From Saprospiraceae bacterium (lineage in GTDB: Bacteria; Bacteroidota; Bacteroidia; Chitinophagales; Saprospiraceae): a stretch of 64,000 nucleotides of DNA. Below, piece by piece: positions 1-8,943 of the stretch (positions are counted from its first letter, which is position 1; every line of letters begins with the position of its first letter). Location of the stretch: NCBI GenBank assembly GCA_022844565.1, contig JALHLK010000013.1, positions 40,300 to 104,299 on the forward strand, in the 5' to 3' direction. Under the pieces are notes generated by a model that was given only the letters and a program-made list of their open reading frames with translations, was not told the DNA's origin and made no database searches. Both the position numbers and the translations under genes were made by a program.

Positions 1-1976
1 TTTTCAAAACGAGCGAGGTAGTACAACTTTTCACCGTCCTTAGAGAGTACCGCGTCTGAAAGATTCGACGAATGAATGGTCAATTTAGCTTTTCTATTCT
101 CAAAATCATCCCATTCAAACTTGATGTCTTCCACTTTTGTAGAATCCTTTTTAGTAGTATCCACAGCGACTACGGGGCTTTTCACTTTATTCTTTAATTT
201 TTTATCAGCCTCTACTTTTGGGTGAACCGCTACTATTTTAGCTTCTTCTTTTTTCTTATTTTCTTTGTTTATTTTTTCTACTTCTTTGTACAATTCGTAC
301 TCATCTTTGGACAAATTGTACTTTTCCCATGCATCTTTTGTAAAAAAAGCAGCATAAACATCCAATTGGCTACTCCCACTTTGAGCCAATGATTTAAGAC
401 CATCGCGATTGCTTAGCCACAACATTTGTTTACCACCGTTGACCCACTTAGCGCGATAATCGCTGTAGGCGCTTAAGGTAAGATTTTTCATTTTTTCGAC
501 TCCATTGGCATCCAATAGTACTATGTCAGAATTGGCCATCGTAGGTCCATATTCTGCCAATAACCACTTACTATCAGGACTCCAAACGAAAAATTGATCT
601 CCATCACCCATGTGAAAAAGTTCTTTGGAGGTAAGCAATGTTTTTGACGATTTATCAGCTAAGTTATAGACTTTGAGTGTTCTTCTATTTTCAATATAGG
701 CCATCTTTTTGCCATCGGGAGAAATTTTAGGAAGGTAGTTTTCATTTTGATTGACTAAAACGGCCTCTTCTTTAAGGAGTGTCGAAGCGAAGAAAAAAGG
801 TTCCTCTGTGCGAGTAATGGTAGATTTATAAATACCCCATCGGTTATTGACTTCTCGACCGTAGTAAATAGCTTTTCCATCATGACTATATGTAAGAAAA
901 CGCTCCAATTGAGGTGTATTGGTGACTCTTTTGGTGATTTGTCCATCTACAGAAGTAATAAAAATCTCCCCTCTCGCGATCACAGCAATCTCTTTACCAT
1001 TGGGCGATATTTCCATTTCTTGTACACCACCGTTGATTTTAATATAGCTTTCATTGTTGGCAACATCTTGAGTGATGATTTTTATATCCAATTTTTGAGG
1101 TTGACCATTTTCTTTTTGTGTGTAAATGGCTCCATGATATCCATAACATAACAAATCGTCATTAGAGACACTTAAAAATCGAACAGGATGGGTCGTAAAG
1201 TTGGTAATTTTGGTAGATGGACTGTCAGATTTTATTGACTTTTTGAACAAATTAAAAGTACCTCCTTGTGCACTTAGGTAAAAGAAGCTTTCTTCTCCTT
1301 TAGCAAAAACAGGATTACGATCTTCGTCATTGACAGTTGTCAATTGAGTATGGGTATTGGTGGCTTGATCATATATCCAAATATCGCGTGCTATCCCTGA
1401 TTTATGATGTTTTCTCCAATCGTTTTCTCCACCTTTTTTGTCATGGTAAAGCATTTTATTGCCCGCTTTATTGACATTCAAGTATTCAGCAGGGATGGTC
1501 CAGAGTTGGTCTACCCTACTCCCTTTGATGGATACAGAGTACACTTCAGGTTGCGAACCTGTAGGATATTGTCGATGATCTACGGCATCTTGACGAGCTG
1601 AAGTGAAAAGTACATTTTGGTCATCATGGCTAAAGGTATACGGATATTCTCCAGCAGAGTGATAAGATAATCGGGTAGCTTGGCCTCCAATGGCATCCAT
1701 CACATATATATCAAAATTGCCAAATCGATCAGAAGCAAAAGCTATTTTAGACCCATCTTTGCTCCACACAGGCATAAAATCATGGGCTTTATGGAAAGTC
1801 AATTGCTGAGCAGTTCCGCCTTTCGAAGAAACTTTATACAAATCCCCTTTATAAGTAAAACAAATGTTTTGTCCATCAGGTGAAATAGTAGGATATCTCA
1901 TCCATTGATCAACATTCTGGCTAAATGCTATGAGTGATAAAAGAAATAAGCCTACTGTATTTGAAAATCTCTTCAT
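1..1976 (-). CDS. Tricorn-like S41 family peptidase, N-terminal part (cut by window edge)
   Basis: The start ATG is at 1976 and the frame stays open to the window edge, so only about 658 N-terminal residues are visible. A signal peptide (MKRFSNTVGLFLLSLIAFSQ) is followed by repeated PD40/WD40-like beta-propeller strands of the type 'SPDGxxIxFxxxxDLY' (for example YPTISPDGQNICF, VWSKDGSKIAFASDR, ISPDGKKMAYIENR). A Lys/Glu-rich stretch follows near the edge. In Bacteroidota this layout belongs to large secreted tricorn-type proteases, with propeller, PDZ and C-terminal S41 peptidase that degrade peptides in the periplasm. The PDZ and catalytic domains are not in the window, so protease activity is inferred from architecture only. 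Confidence 0.8.
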   Translation of the reverse strand, partial: MKRFSNTVGLFLLSLIAFSQNVDQWMRYPTISPDGQNICFTYKGDLYKVSSKGGTAQQLTFHKAHDFMPVWSKDGSKIAFASDRFGNFDIYVMDAIGGQATRLSYHSAGEYPYTFSHDDQNVLFTSARQDAVDHRQYPTGSQPEVYSVSIKGSRVDQLWTIPAEYLNVNKAGNKMLYHDKKGGENDWRKHHKSGIARDIWIYDQATNTHTQLTTVNDEDRNPVFAKGEESFFYLSAQGGTFNLFKKSIKSDSPSTKITNFTTHPVRFLSVSNDDLLCYGYHGAIYTQKENGQPQKLDIKIITQDVANNESYIKINGGVQEMEISPNGKEIAVIARGEIFITSVDGQITKRVTNTPQLERFLTYSHDGKAIYYGREVNNRWGIYKSTITRTEEPFFFASTLLKEEAVLVNQNENYLPKISPDGKKMAYIENRRTLKVYNLADKSSKTLLTSKELFHMGDGDQFFVWSPDSKWLLAEYGPTMANSDIVLLDANGVEKMKNLTLSAYSDYRAKWVNGGKQMLWLSNRDGLKSLAQSGSSQLDVYAAFFTKDAWEKYNLSKDEYELYKEVEKINKENKKKEEAKIVAVHPKVEADKKLKNKVKSPVVAVDTTKKDSTKVEDIKFEWDDFENRKAKLTIHSSNLSDAVLSKDGEKLYYLARFE

Positions 1977-2116
1977 TTTTTTATATTTTAGCACAAATAA
2001 CGCGGTAAAATTGGATAAATGAAAATATTTGAGGTTTTATTATGTAACACTTAGGTAAGAACTGATTATTATTTAAAGATCATTTTTTTTGCTGATGTAA
2101 ATATTATTATTTTTTA

Positions 2117-2124
2117 TATATTTG
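2117..2124 (+). promoter_or_regulatory. -7 promoter box of parC
   Basis: TATATTTG matches the Bacteroidota -7 consensus TAnnTTTG and lies 22 nt before the parC start codon. No -33 box at the usual spacing is obvious. Confidence 0.45.
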
Positions 2125-2146
2125 CTCGATTAAAATAAACATCGTC

Positions 2147-4906
2147 ATGAGTGAATTAATTGAAGATTTGTCAAAAGGTGGAGAAAACCATTTGGTGACA
2201 CTTACGGATATGTACCAAGAGTATTTTTTGGATTATGCATCTTATGTGATTTTAGAAAGGGCAGTACCTTATTTGAATGATGGTCTAAAGCCTGTACAAC
2301 GTAGGTTATTACACGCGTTGAAACAAATGGATGATGGTCGATTTCACAAAGTAGCCAATGTGATTGGTCAAACGATGCAGTATCACCCACATGGTGATGC
2401 TTCTATTGGTGATGCTTTGGTAAATTTAGGACAAAAAGAGCTTTTGATAGATTGTCAAGGAAACTGGGGTGATTATCGCACGGGGGATAGTGCTGCAGCT
2501 CCAAGGTATATTGAAGCAAGACTGACTAAGTTTGCCTTAGAGGTCTTGTTTAATCCTCAAACTACGGATTGGCAAATGACGTATGATGGTCGTAAAAAGG
2601 AGCCTATTACCTTGCCAGTAAAATTCCCGTTGATCTTAGCTCAGGGTGTGGAAGGGATCGCTGTAGGTCTCGCCACGAAAATATTGCCACATAATTTCAT
2701 AGAACTTTGCCAACAGTCTATAAAAGTACTCCAGGGTAAAAAGCCTGTGATTTATCCAGATTTCCAAACAGGAGGATACCTAGATGTCTCAGAATATAAT
2801 GATGGCTTAAGGGGCGGTAAAATAAAAAGTAGAGCCAAAATTAAAATTGTCGATAAAAGTAGTATACTAATTCAAGATTTACCTTTTGGAGTCACAACAG
2901 GGTCTTTGATAGATAGTATCGTAAAAGCGTCAGAAAAAGGACAAATCAAAATCAAAAAAGTAGTAGATAACACTGCAAAACATGTAGAAATCGCTATAGA
3001 ATTATTGCCCGGTGTGTCACCTGATGTTACTGTTGACGCTTTGTATGCTTTCACGGATTGTGAGTCCTCTATTTCACCCAATTCGTGCGTTATTTTAGAT
3101 GACAAACCACAGTTTCTTGGTGTCTCTGAATTGCTTACCCTTTCGACGATTAAAACAAAAGAACTTCTTCGACGGGAGTTAGAAATCAAGAAAGGCGAGC
3201 TTGAAGAAAAGTGGCACATGGCCAGTCTTGAGAAAATTTTTATCGAAAATAGAATCTATCGAGATATCGAGGAATGCGAAAATTGGGAAGAAGTACTCAC
3301 TGCCATCAGTGAAGGGTTAAAAAAATACATTGTCACACCTTCTGATAATGCATCTGCAAATGATAAGCGCATTAAAATGATGAGGGATATCACAGAAGAT
3401 GATATTACCAGACTTACCGAGATAAGAATTAAGAGAATCTCTAAGTACAATTCTTTCAAAGCAGATGAATATATTGCCAATCTTGAAGAAGAAATCAAAC
3501 AAGTACAGCACGATCTTGATCATCTTACTGACTTTTCTATTGCTTATTTCCTAAGATTAATCGAAAAATATGGCAAAGGGAAAGAGCGAAAATCAGAAAT
3601 CATGTCAATGGAGACCATCGCCATACAGCAAGTAGTAGCCAATAATGCTAAACTTTATGTAAACAAAGCTGACGGATTCTTGGGTATGGGAATGAAGAAA
3701 GATGAGTTTGTATGCGATTGTTCTGACATTGATGACATCATTGCATTTACCAAAGAAGGGAAACTGAAAGTGGTAAAAATTTCTGACAAAGTGTTTATCG
3801 GGAAAGATATTATTCATATTGCCGTCTTTAAAAAAGGAGATGAACGTACAACCTACAATCTTATTTATATTGACGGTAAGTCGGGTATAACTTATGCAAA
3901 AAGGTTTAATGTGACGGGTATAACTCGCGATAAAGACTATGATTTAACCAAGGGAGAGAAAGGCAGCAAAGTCATTTACTTCACAACGAATCCTAATGGA
4001 GAATCAGAAACAGTAAGTGTCCAACTGTCACCCGGATGTACTGCTAAGAAAAAAGTATTTGATTTTGATTTTGGCGAATTGGGCATAAAGGGCAGGTCAA
4101 GTCAAGGTAATATTGTGACAAAATATCCTGTAAGAAAGGTAGTACAATTGGAAGTTGGAAAGTCTTCTCTTGGGGCGTTGAAAGTTTGGATAGACCAAGT
4201 AAGTGGTAAATTAAATACAGATGGTCGAGGAAACTTCTTAGGAGAATTTGATACAGGCGAAAAAATAATTTCGATTTATAACGATGGTCAATACGAACTC
4301 AATGACTTAGATTTAAATAAGAAATATGATATGAATGCCATCATGTACACGGGTATTTACAATGAAGGAGATATTATAAGTGCTGTGTATTATGAAGGAG
4401 AGAAAGGTTGGACTATGGTAAAAAGGTTTATGATTGAGACGACGACCTTGGATAATAAATTTAAATTCATTACAGATGCTGTCACTTCTAAACTTTATTT
4501 TGCTACTTTAAATTCAACGCCACAAGTTGAATACGCTTATAAAGTTGGTAAGGAAAAACATACGAAAACTTTATCTTTAGCAGATTTTATCGATGTAAAA
4601 GGATGGAAAGCATTAGGGAATAGATTGATCGACAATAAGATTACCGACATCAAAGAGCTAATTAGTGAGAATTCTGTTGAAAATCCAACAATCGAAAGTG
4701 AAAATACTCATAAAGAGGAGCTAGAAGCACCAAATAGTACTCCTGTAGCTGGGACCAAACCTCCTAAACAAGGTGATTTATTTGCCTCCTTAAATGAAGA
4801 GGAATCAGATACATCACAAAATGATAAGAAGGATATAAACAAAACAGATTCTGATAAGGACAATGATACATTTAAATCAGGTGATGTGATTGAGTTTGAT
4901 ATCTAA
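2147..4906 (+). CDS. parC: DNA topoisomerase IV subunit A (ParC/GyrA family)
   Basis: The 919-residue type IIA topoisomerase A subunit cuts and religates duplex DNA, and with ParE it decatenates chromosomes. The N-terminal breakage-reunion domain shows the family blocks YASYVILERAVP (about 30-41), DGLKPVQRR (45-53), HPHGD (80-84) and the active-site tyrosine Y121 in AAPRYIEARL. A coiled-coil segment lies around 420-470. The C-terminal beta-pinwheel region is followed by a poorly conserved, acidic, Ser/Asn/Asp-rich tail from about residue 850. The absence of a clear GyrA box and the close match to the long Bacteroidota ParC layout favour ParC over GyrA. The partner parE is not adjacent. Confidence 0.9.
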   Translation: MSELIEDLSKGGENHLVTLTDMYQEYFLDYASYVILERAVPYLNDGLKPVQRRLLHALKQMDDGRFHKVANVIGQTMQYHPHGDASIGDALVNLGQKELLIDCQGNWGDYRTGDSAAAPRYIEARLTKFALEVLFNPQTTDWQMTYDGRKKEPITLPVKFPLILAQGVEGIAVGLATKILPHNFIELCQQSIKVLQGKKPVIYPDFQTGGYLDVSEYNDGLRGGKIKSRAKIKIVDKSSILIQDLPFGVTTGSLIDSIVKASEKGQIKIKKVVDNTAKHVEIAIELLPGVSPDVTVDALYAFTDCESSISPNSCVILDDKPQFLGVSELLTLSTIKTKELLRRELEIKKGELEEKWHMASLEKIFIENRIYRDIEECENWEEVLTAISEGLKKYIVTPSDNASANDKRIKMMRDITEDDITRLTEIRIKRISKYNSFKADEYIANLEEEIKQVQHDLDHLTDFSIAYFLRLIEKYGKGKERKSEIMSMETIAIQQVVANNAKLYVNKADGFLGMGMKKDEFVCDCSDIDDIIAFTKEGKLKVVKISDKVFIGKDIIHIAVFKKGDERTTYNLIYIDGKSGITYAKRFNVTGITRDKDYDLTKGEKGSKVIYFTTNPNGESETVSVQLSPGCTAKKKVFDFDFGELGIKGRSSQGNIVTKYPVRKVVQLEVGKSSLGALKVWIDQVSGKLNTDGRGNFLGEFDTGEKIISIYNDGQYELNDLDLNKKYDMNAIMYTGIYNEGDIISAVYYEGEKGWTMVKRFMIETTTLDNKFKFITDAVTSKLYFATLNSTPQVEYAYKVGKEKHTKTLSLADFIDVKGWKALGNRLIDNKITDIKELISENSVENPTIESENTHKEELEAPNSTPVAGTKPPKQGDLFASLNEEESDTSQNDKKDINKTDSDKDNDTFKSGDVIEFDI

Positions 4907-4912
4907 AACGGA

Positions 4913-5749
4913 CTAAGCAGAAATTACATCTTTGATTTCAAAAAGGTTTTTTTCATTTTTGAAAATAGATGCACTTTCTACCAGTTGATCGTGTTCAAAA
5001 ACGATTATGCCATTTGATTCAACAACTCTGTTAAGGAATATTTCTTTTTCATTCATGGTTAATAATGGACGAACATCATATGCCATCACATAGGAAGCCC
5101 CAATATGACAATGAGAAGGTAATAAATCTGCGGGATAAAAATATTTTCTTTTGGAATCGTTTACCTCAAGAGTCATCATAGCCTCAGTATGCCCATTGAA
5201 AAATTGAATGAAAATATCATCATCAAAAGCGTAACCATTTAGGTCGTAGGGCAGCCATTTCACTTTTTTTTGATCAACGAGAGGGATAAAATTTTCTTGT
5301 AGGAAAGAGGGTTTTTCTCGAGGGTTAGGGTTGATAGCCCACTCATAGTGTTTGTCACACATCCAATAAGTTGCATTAGGAAAGGTAACGAACACTGAAT
5401 CATTTTTATCCTTATATAATGCACCACCAACATGATCAAAGTGTAAGTGTGTTATAAAAACATCAGTAATTTCCTCTGGAAGTATTGCTACATTATCAAG
5501 GTTTCCAATTACATCAACACCTTCTGGATAAAAAAAGGATTGCCATTTTGCAGATTGTTTATTTCCTATTCCAGTGTCTACTAACATTTTTCGATCACCC
5601 CACTCTATTAATAAAGAGCGCATAGCCCATCTACACATATTATTTTCATCTGCAGGGTATTTCTTTTCCCAAATTGACTTTGGAACAATCCCAAACATGG
5701 CACCTCCATCTAACTTAAAATATCCCGTTACAACAGATGATACTTTCAC
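4913..5749 (-). CDS. MBL-fold metallo-hydrolase
   Basis: The 278-residue metallo-beta-lactamase-fold enzyme carries the metal-binding signature HLHFDHVGG (about residues 101-109). Further metal ligands are plausible in FFNGHTEAM and in YPADLLPSH. The sequence resembles the lactonase/N-acyl-homoserine lactonase-like branch of the superfamily, but the substrate cannot be read from it. It starts with GTG at 5749, directly abutting the desaturase stop codon, so the two genes are almost certainly co-transcribed and translationally coupled. There is no signal peptide, so it is probably cytoplasmic. Confidence 0.8.
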   Translation of the reverse strand: MKVSSVVTGYFKLDGGAMFGIVPKSIWEKKYPADENNMCRWAMRSLLIEWGDRKMLVDTGIGNKQSAKWQSFFYPEGVDVIGNLDNVAILPEEITDVFITHLHFDHVGGALYKDKNDSVFVTFPNATYWMCDKHYEWAINPNPREKPSFLQENFIPLVDQKKVKWLPYDLNGYAFDDDIFIQFFNGHTEAMMTLEVNDSKRKYFYPADLLPSHCHIGASYVMAYDVRPLLTMNEKEIFLNRVVESNGIIVFEHDQLVESASIFKNEKNLFEIKDVISA

Positions 5750-6790
5750 TTAAGCGGTCTGAAGTTTTTTCATTCTATAGTACTCTGTGAATGATATCAT
5801 TCGTTCACTTTGCTCATCCCACAATTTGTGAGAAATCATTTTTAGACTTTCTATAAAAGTAACTTCCGTTGTGAATTTATGAAACCATGGAATGGACTCT
5901 ATACTTTTTGCCAACTTATAACTAGGTATAGCCGGATTTAAATGGTGTATGTGATGGTACCCAATATTGCCTGTAAACCAATGCATAAATTTAGGAAGCT
6001 TATAAAAAGTACTTCCTTTTACTGCTGCAAAAAGGTACTCCCATTTGTTCTTCCAATGTTTGTAACCGTGTTCATGTTGGTGTTGTATATAAAAGAACCA
6101 AATGGCCACAATAGCAAAAAAGCTTACAATCGTCAAATGAGTAGCTAAAACTTTTTTCCAGTCAAAAAGTAGACAAACCCCAACAAAAACACTAATAATC
6201 AACAGATTTGCCAATATCAGCCTTATCTTTTCTTTTTTGAATTGTGGTAGACTTATCAAAGGTAATCTATTGTGAATTAAAATGTAGTATATCGGTCCTA
6301 TAATAAACATCACAGGAAATGACCTGTAAACTCGATATAAAATCCTTTTAATAGGTGTAAGTGCGTCATATTCCGCCACAGTTAACGTATCTATATCTCC
6401 TATATCTCTATGATCTAACATACCGCTGTGAGAATGATGAAAATCATGACTTTTAGCCCAATAATGATAAGGGATAGTACTAAAAACACTACAAACTACG
6501 CCTATCGTGTCCCTCCAAAATTTAGACTTTACGTAACTTTGATGCCCACAATCATGCTGAATTATAAAAATTCGAACCAAAAAGAATGCATTTAAAAATG
6601 CTAATAATCCAAAAGCAATTTTACTATAGTCCCAAACAAAATACATCAGTACCCATACAGCTAAAAATGGTCCGAAAGATGTGATCATCTGGATAATAGC
6701 CTTCTTATTGTCTGGCTTTGCAAAATTCCTCAGTGTCTTTAATGCTAAGGTTACCTTTTCTTTGAAATCGTCTGAATAATTATATGTCAT
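5750..6790 (-). CDS. Membrane fatty acid desaturase
   Basis: The 346-residue integral-membrane di-iron desaturase has the three expected histidine boxes: HDCGH (about residue 79), HDFHHSH (about 115) and GYHHIHHL (about 276). An additional HQHEHGY lies near 237. Hydrophobic pairs around 35-70 and 160-230 form the membrane core. The protein probably introduces a double bond into an acyl-lipid to adjust membrane fluidity. It is first in a two-gene unit with the metallo-hydrolase and has a good -7 box upstream. The regiospecificity is not readable. Confidence 0.88.
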   Translation of the reverse strand: MTYNYSDDFKEKVTLALKTLRNFAKPDNKKAIIQMITSFGPFLAVWVLMYFVWDYSKIAFGLLAFLNAFFLVRIFIIQHDCGHQSYVKSKFWRDTIGVVCSVFSTIPYHYWAKSHDFHHSHSGMLDHRDIGDIDTLTVAEYDALTPIKRILYRVYRSFPVMFIIGPIYYILIHNRLPLISLPQFKKEKIRLILANLLIISVFVGVCLLFDWKKVLATHLTIVSFFAIVAIWFFYIQHQHEHGYKHWKNKWEYLFAAVKGSTFYKLPKFMHWFTGNIGYHHIHHLNPAIPSYKLAKSIESIPWFHKFTTEVTFIESLKMISHKLWDEQSERMISFTEYYRMKKLQTA

Positions 6791-6812
6791 ATTTGTAGAA
6801 AAAAATTTAGTG

Positions 6813-6820
6813 CAAAGTTA
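6813..6820 (-). promoter_or_regulatory. -7 promoter box of the desaturase gene
   Basis: On the minus strand the sequence reads TAACTTTG, a TAnnTTTG match 22 nt before the desaturase ATG. Confidence 0.4.
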
Positions 6821-6929
6821 CGTCATTTATTAAACTTGAATGGAAAATAAATAGCATTATTGTTGATATCAAGAATAAATAATCTTAAGCCATGTCTTTT
6901 GATTTATTTACAAAGTGCAAATAGTGAAG

Positions 6930-7250
6930 TCAATTAGCTACAATATTAATATTTGAATACAAAATTTCTTTACAACTTAAGATCTTATTATGGAAACTAA
7001 TAGGGATTCTTGCCCAATCATGCAAATCAACTAATATGGGGATTTTACTATTTTGAATCGCATCTTTTAGAAATATAAACTCTTCAATAGGGAATTTACT
7101 TAAATCTTGCATGCGTAAAACAAGATCTAAATCACTTCCATCATGCGCATTACCGGACACACGGCTGCCATAAGCCCACGCCTCAAAAGGTAAGTTTACT
7201 TTATCAAAGATTTCTATTAATATCCGCTTATCTTTTTCTCTAAGAATCAT
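6930..7250 (-). CDS. mntA: MntA-type nucleotidyltransferase antitoxin
   Basis: This minimal nucleotidyltransferase (MNT) is about 106 residues when started at the internal ATG at 7250 (MILREKDKRI). The frame is open to 7292, but the extra 14 residues lie inside the upstream gene and look non-native. The active-site motif GSRVSGNAHDGSDLDL (GS...DxD; G28, S29, D40, D42) is intact, and a third acidic residue lies in PILVDLHDW (D75). In characterised HepT-MntA (type VII) toxin-antitoxin pairs, MNT silences the HEPN toxin by attaching AMP to a tyrosine. Overlap of 11 nt with the HepT gene supports pairing. Confidence 0.85.
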   Translation of the reverse strand: MILREKDKRILIEIFDKVNLPFEAWAYGSRVSGNAHDGSDLDLVLRMQDLSKFPIEEFIFLKDAIQNSKIPILVDLHDWARIPISFHNKILSCKEILYSNINIVAN

Positions 7251-7668
7251 GCTTATGCGTATTAATAACTTGAGCCAAAGATTTGCAATCAATTAAAAAC
7301 TGCTCCAATATTTTTAATGTTTCTTCTGCAAAATTTTCACCATAATCATGTGCAGTGTTGTTTCTATTATCTCTATAGTCCATCCATCTATCAGATTCCT
7401 CTACAGAAATCAAACCCCTAAGTACTGATTTACGAAATATATCCTTATATGTTAGACTGTCTACAGCTTTTTTTGAATGCTCATATTGTCCCAAAACCTT
7501 TCTCAGCAACATACCACTTTGCTCCATTAAAATTTCAAACTCTTTTATGCAAGCTGACCTGTATATTTCGTAATCTATATCCCCAACTTCATTAGAAGTC
7601 ATCTTTTTAAAAGCTCTATCTAGCGTGGTGATACATTTTTTATAAAAATCAAGTTCTAGCATTTGCAA
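7240..7668 (-). CDS. hepT: HepT-type HEPN toxin (HI0074 family)
   Basis: The 142-residue helical HEPN protein carries RNNTAHDY at about 102-109. This is an exact R-x4-H-x-Y motif: Arg and His form the ribonuclease site, and the Tyr is the residue modified by MntA in studied systems. All three residues are intact, so a functional toxin is predicted. It is encoded immediately upstream of mntA, the usual order, and lies 5 nt after the stop of the MFS gene, so the three may share a transcript. The target RNA is unknown. Confidence 0.85.
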   Translation of the reverse strand: MQMLELDFYKKCITTLDRAFKKMTSNEVGDIDYEIYRSACIKEFEILMEQSGMLLRKVLGQYEHSKKAVDSLTYKDIFRKSVLRGLISVEESDRWMDYRDNRNNTAHDYGENFAEETLKILEQFLIDCKSLAQVINTHKHDS

Positions 7669-7673
7669 ATGAT

Positions 7674-8897
7674 CTAAGTAGTTCTTTTTAATTTATCTAA
7701 CACAAAAATACTAATAAGCAACAAAACCAAAGGTATTAATGTAAAATAAAAGCCATTTTGTGCCCCAAATTCCCTGAACGTATACCCAACAATCCTAGAG
7801 CCAATCGTACCTCCTAATGCCGAAAATATCACAATTAAACCCGTCATGGGTGCATGAAGGTTGATTGGTAAAGAATTTAAAACCGTAGAGTTTAATAAGG
7901 GATAGATTGGTGAAATAAATAGTCCAACCAAAGGGAAAGCAAAAGCAATTTTTGGAATGGAGTTAAAGGTTGAAATTTCTTCATTAACAGCAACAAGGCT
8001 TGCCGTTTGGGGTAAAACAAAAATGACTAGTGCCATTGCCGCTATGATGCATGAAGAAAGAATATAAATTGGCTTAACATACTGTGTCAATAAACCCGCA
8101 ATCAACCTTCCAAGACCCAGAGATATTGCCAAAATGCTGGCCATCATTATACTTATGTTGGTAGAAAGTTTTATAACTTCTTTATTGAATGTGGGTAACC
8201 AAGTCATAATACCTTGCTCAATCATTACAAATAGAAATGCACTTATTACAAAAACGATCACAATTAATTTAGCCATTAACTTAAACATTTGGGTGAAGTC
8301 AGTTTTTTCATGTACAACTTCAGTATCTGACTTTTCTTTGAAGGGAGTAGACCATAAGAATAAAAATGACAATGTACTTAAAGCTGCTAAAACCCAATAT
8401 ACATTCAACCAACTATCAGGTTTTGAGTCAATATTGAAAGCTGGAAACAAGAAATAGGCCAATGCAATGCCAAACATAAAGACACCTTCGATGGTACTCA
8501 TCAGAGAACTGTGTTCTTTCTCTGTGTGGGTGATTAAGCCGATCATACTATAGACAGAGACCTTTATCAATGCAAATGAAATACCGACCAATGTGAATAA
8601 TATTCTAGAAGTATTAAAAGAATTGCCAAAATACATCACAATACAACCTATGGTAACCAACCCTAATGCAATCAACATCGCCCTCTTGTAACCAATTTTT
8701 GGTAGAAATGAGGCAAGTAAAAATGATACAATGGCAATCGGCATATCTTTGAATAATTCTAAAGTACTGGCTTGCACCTCATCTATTCCAAAATTTTGAA
8801 TAGATTTTAAAATCACAATTCCCACACTATTAAGCAATATAGCAAAAACAAAATAATTGATAAATAATGATAGCTTTAATCTAAATTCACTTGACAT
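7674..8897 (-). CDS. MFS transporter, sugar-permease like
   Basis: This is a major facilitator protein of about 407 residues with roughly 12 hydrophobic segments. I place the start at 8897 (MSSEFRLKLSLFINYF) because the 19 residues upstream are not membrane-like and overlap the divergent trehalase promoter. The architecture is like FucP-type sugar:H+ symporters, but no substrate motif is decisive. The divergent cytoplasmic trehalase suggests uptake of trehalose or a related disaccharide; this is inference from context. The HepT-MntA pair follows 5 nt downstream. Confidence 0.75.
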   Translation of the reverse strand: MSSEFRLKLSLFINYFVFAILLNSVGIVILKSIQNFGIDEVQASTLELFKDMPIAIVSFLLASFLPKIGYKRAMLIALGLVTIGCIVMYFGNSFNTSRILFTLVGISFALIKVSVYSMIGLITHTEKEHSSLMSTIEGVFMFGIALAYFLFPAFNIDSKPDSWLNVYWVLAALSTLSFLFLWSTPFKEKSDTEVVHEKTDFTQMFKLMAKLIVIVFVISAFLFVMIEQGIMTWLPTFNKEVIKLSTNISIMMASILAISLGLGRLIAGLLTQYVKPIYILSSCIIAAMALVIFVLPQTASLVAVNEEISTFNSIPKIAFAFPLVGLFISPIYPLLNSTVLNSLPINLHAPMTGLIVIFSALGGTIGSRIVGYTFREFGAQNGFYFTLIPLVLLLISIFVLDKLKRTT

Positions 8898-8943
8898 TTT
8901 AATAATTTTGAGCCAATATAACCCAAATTTTATAAAAGAAAAA

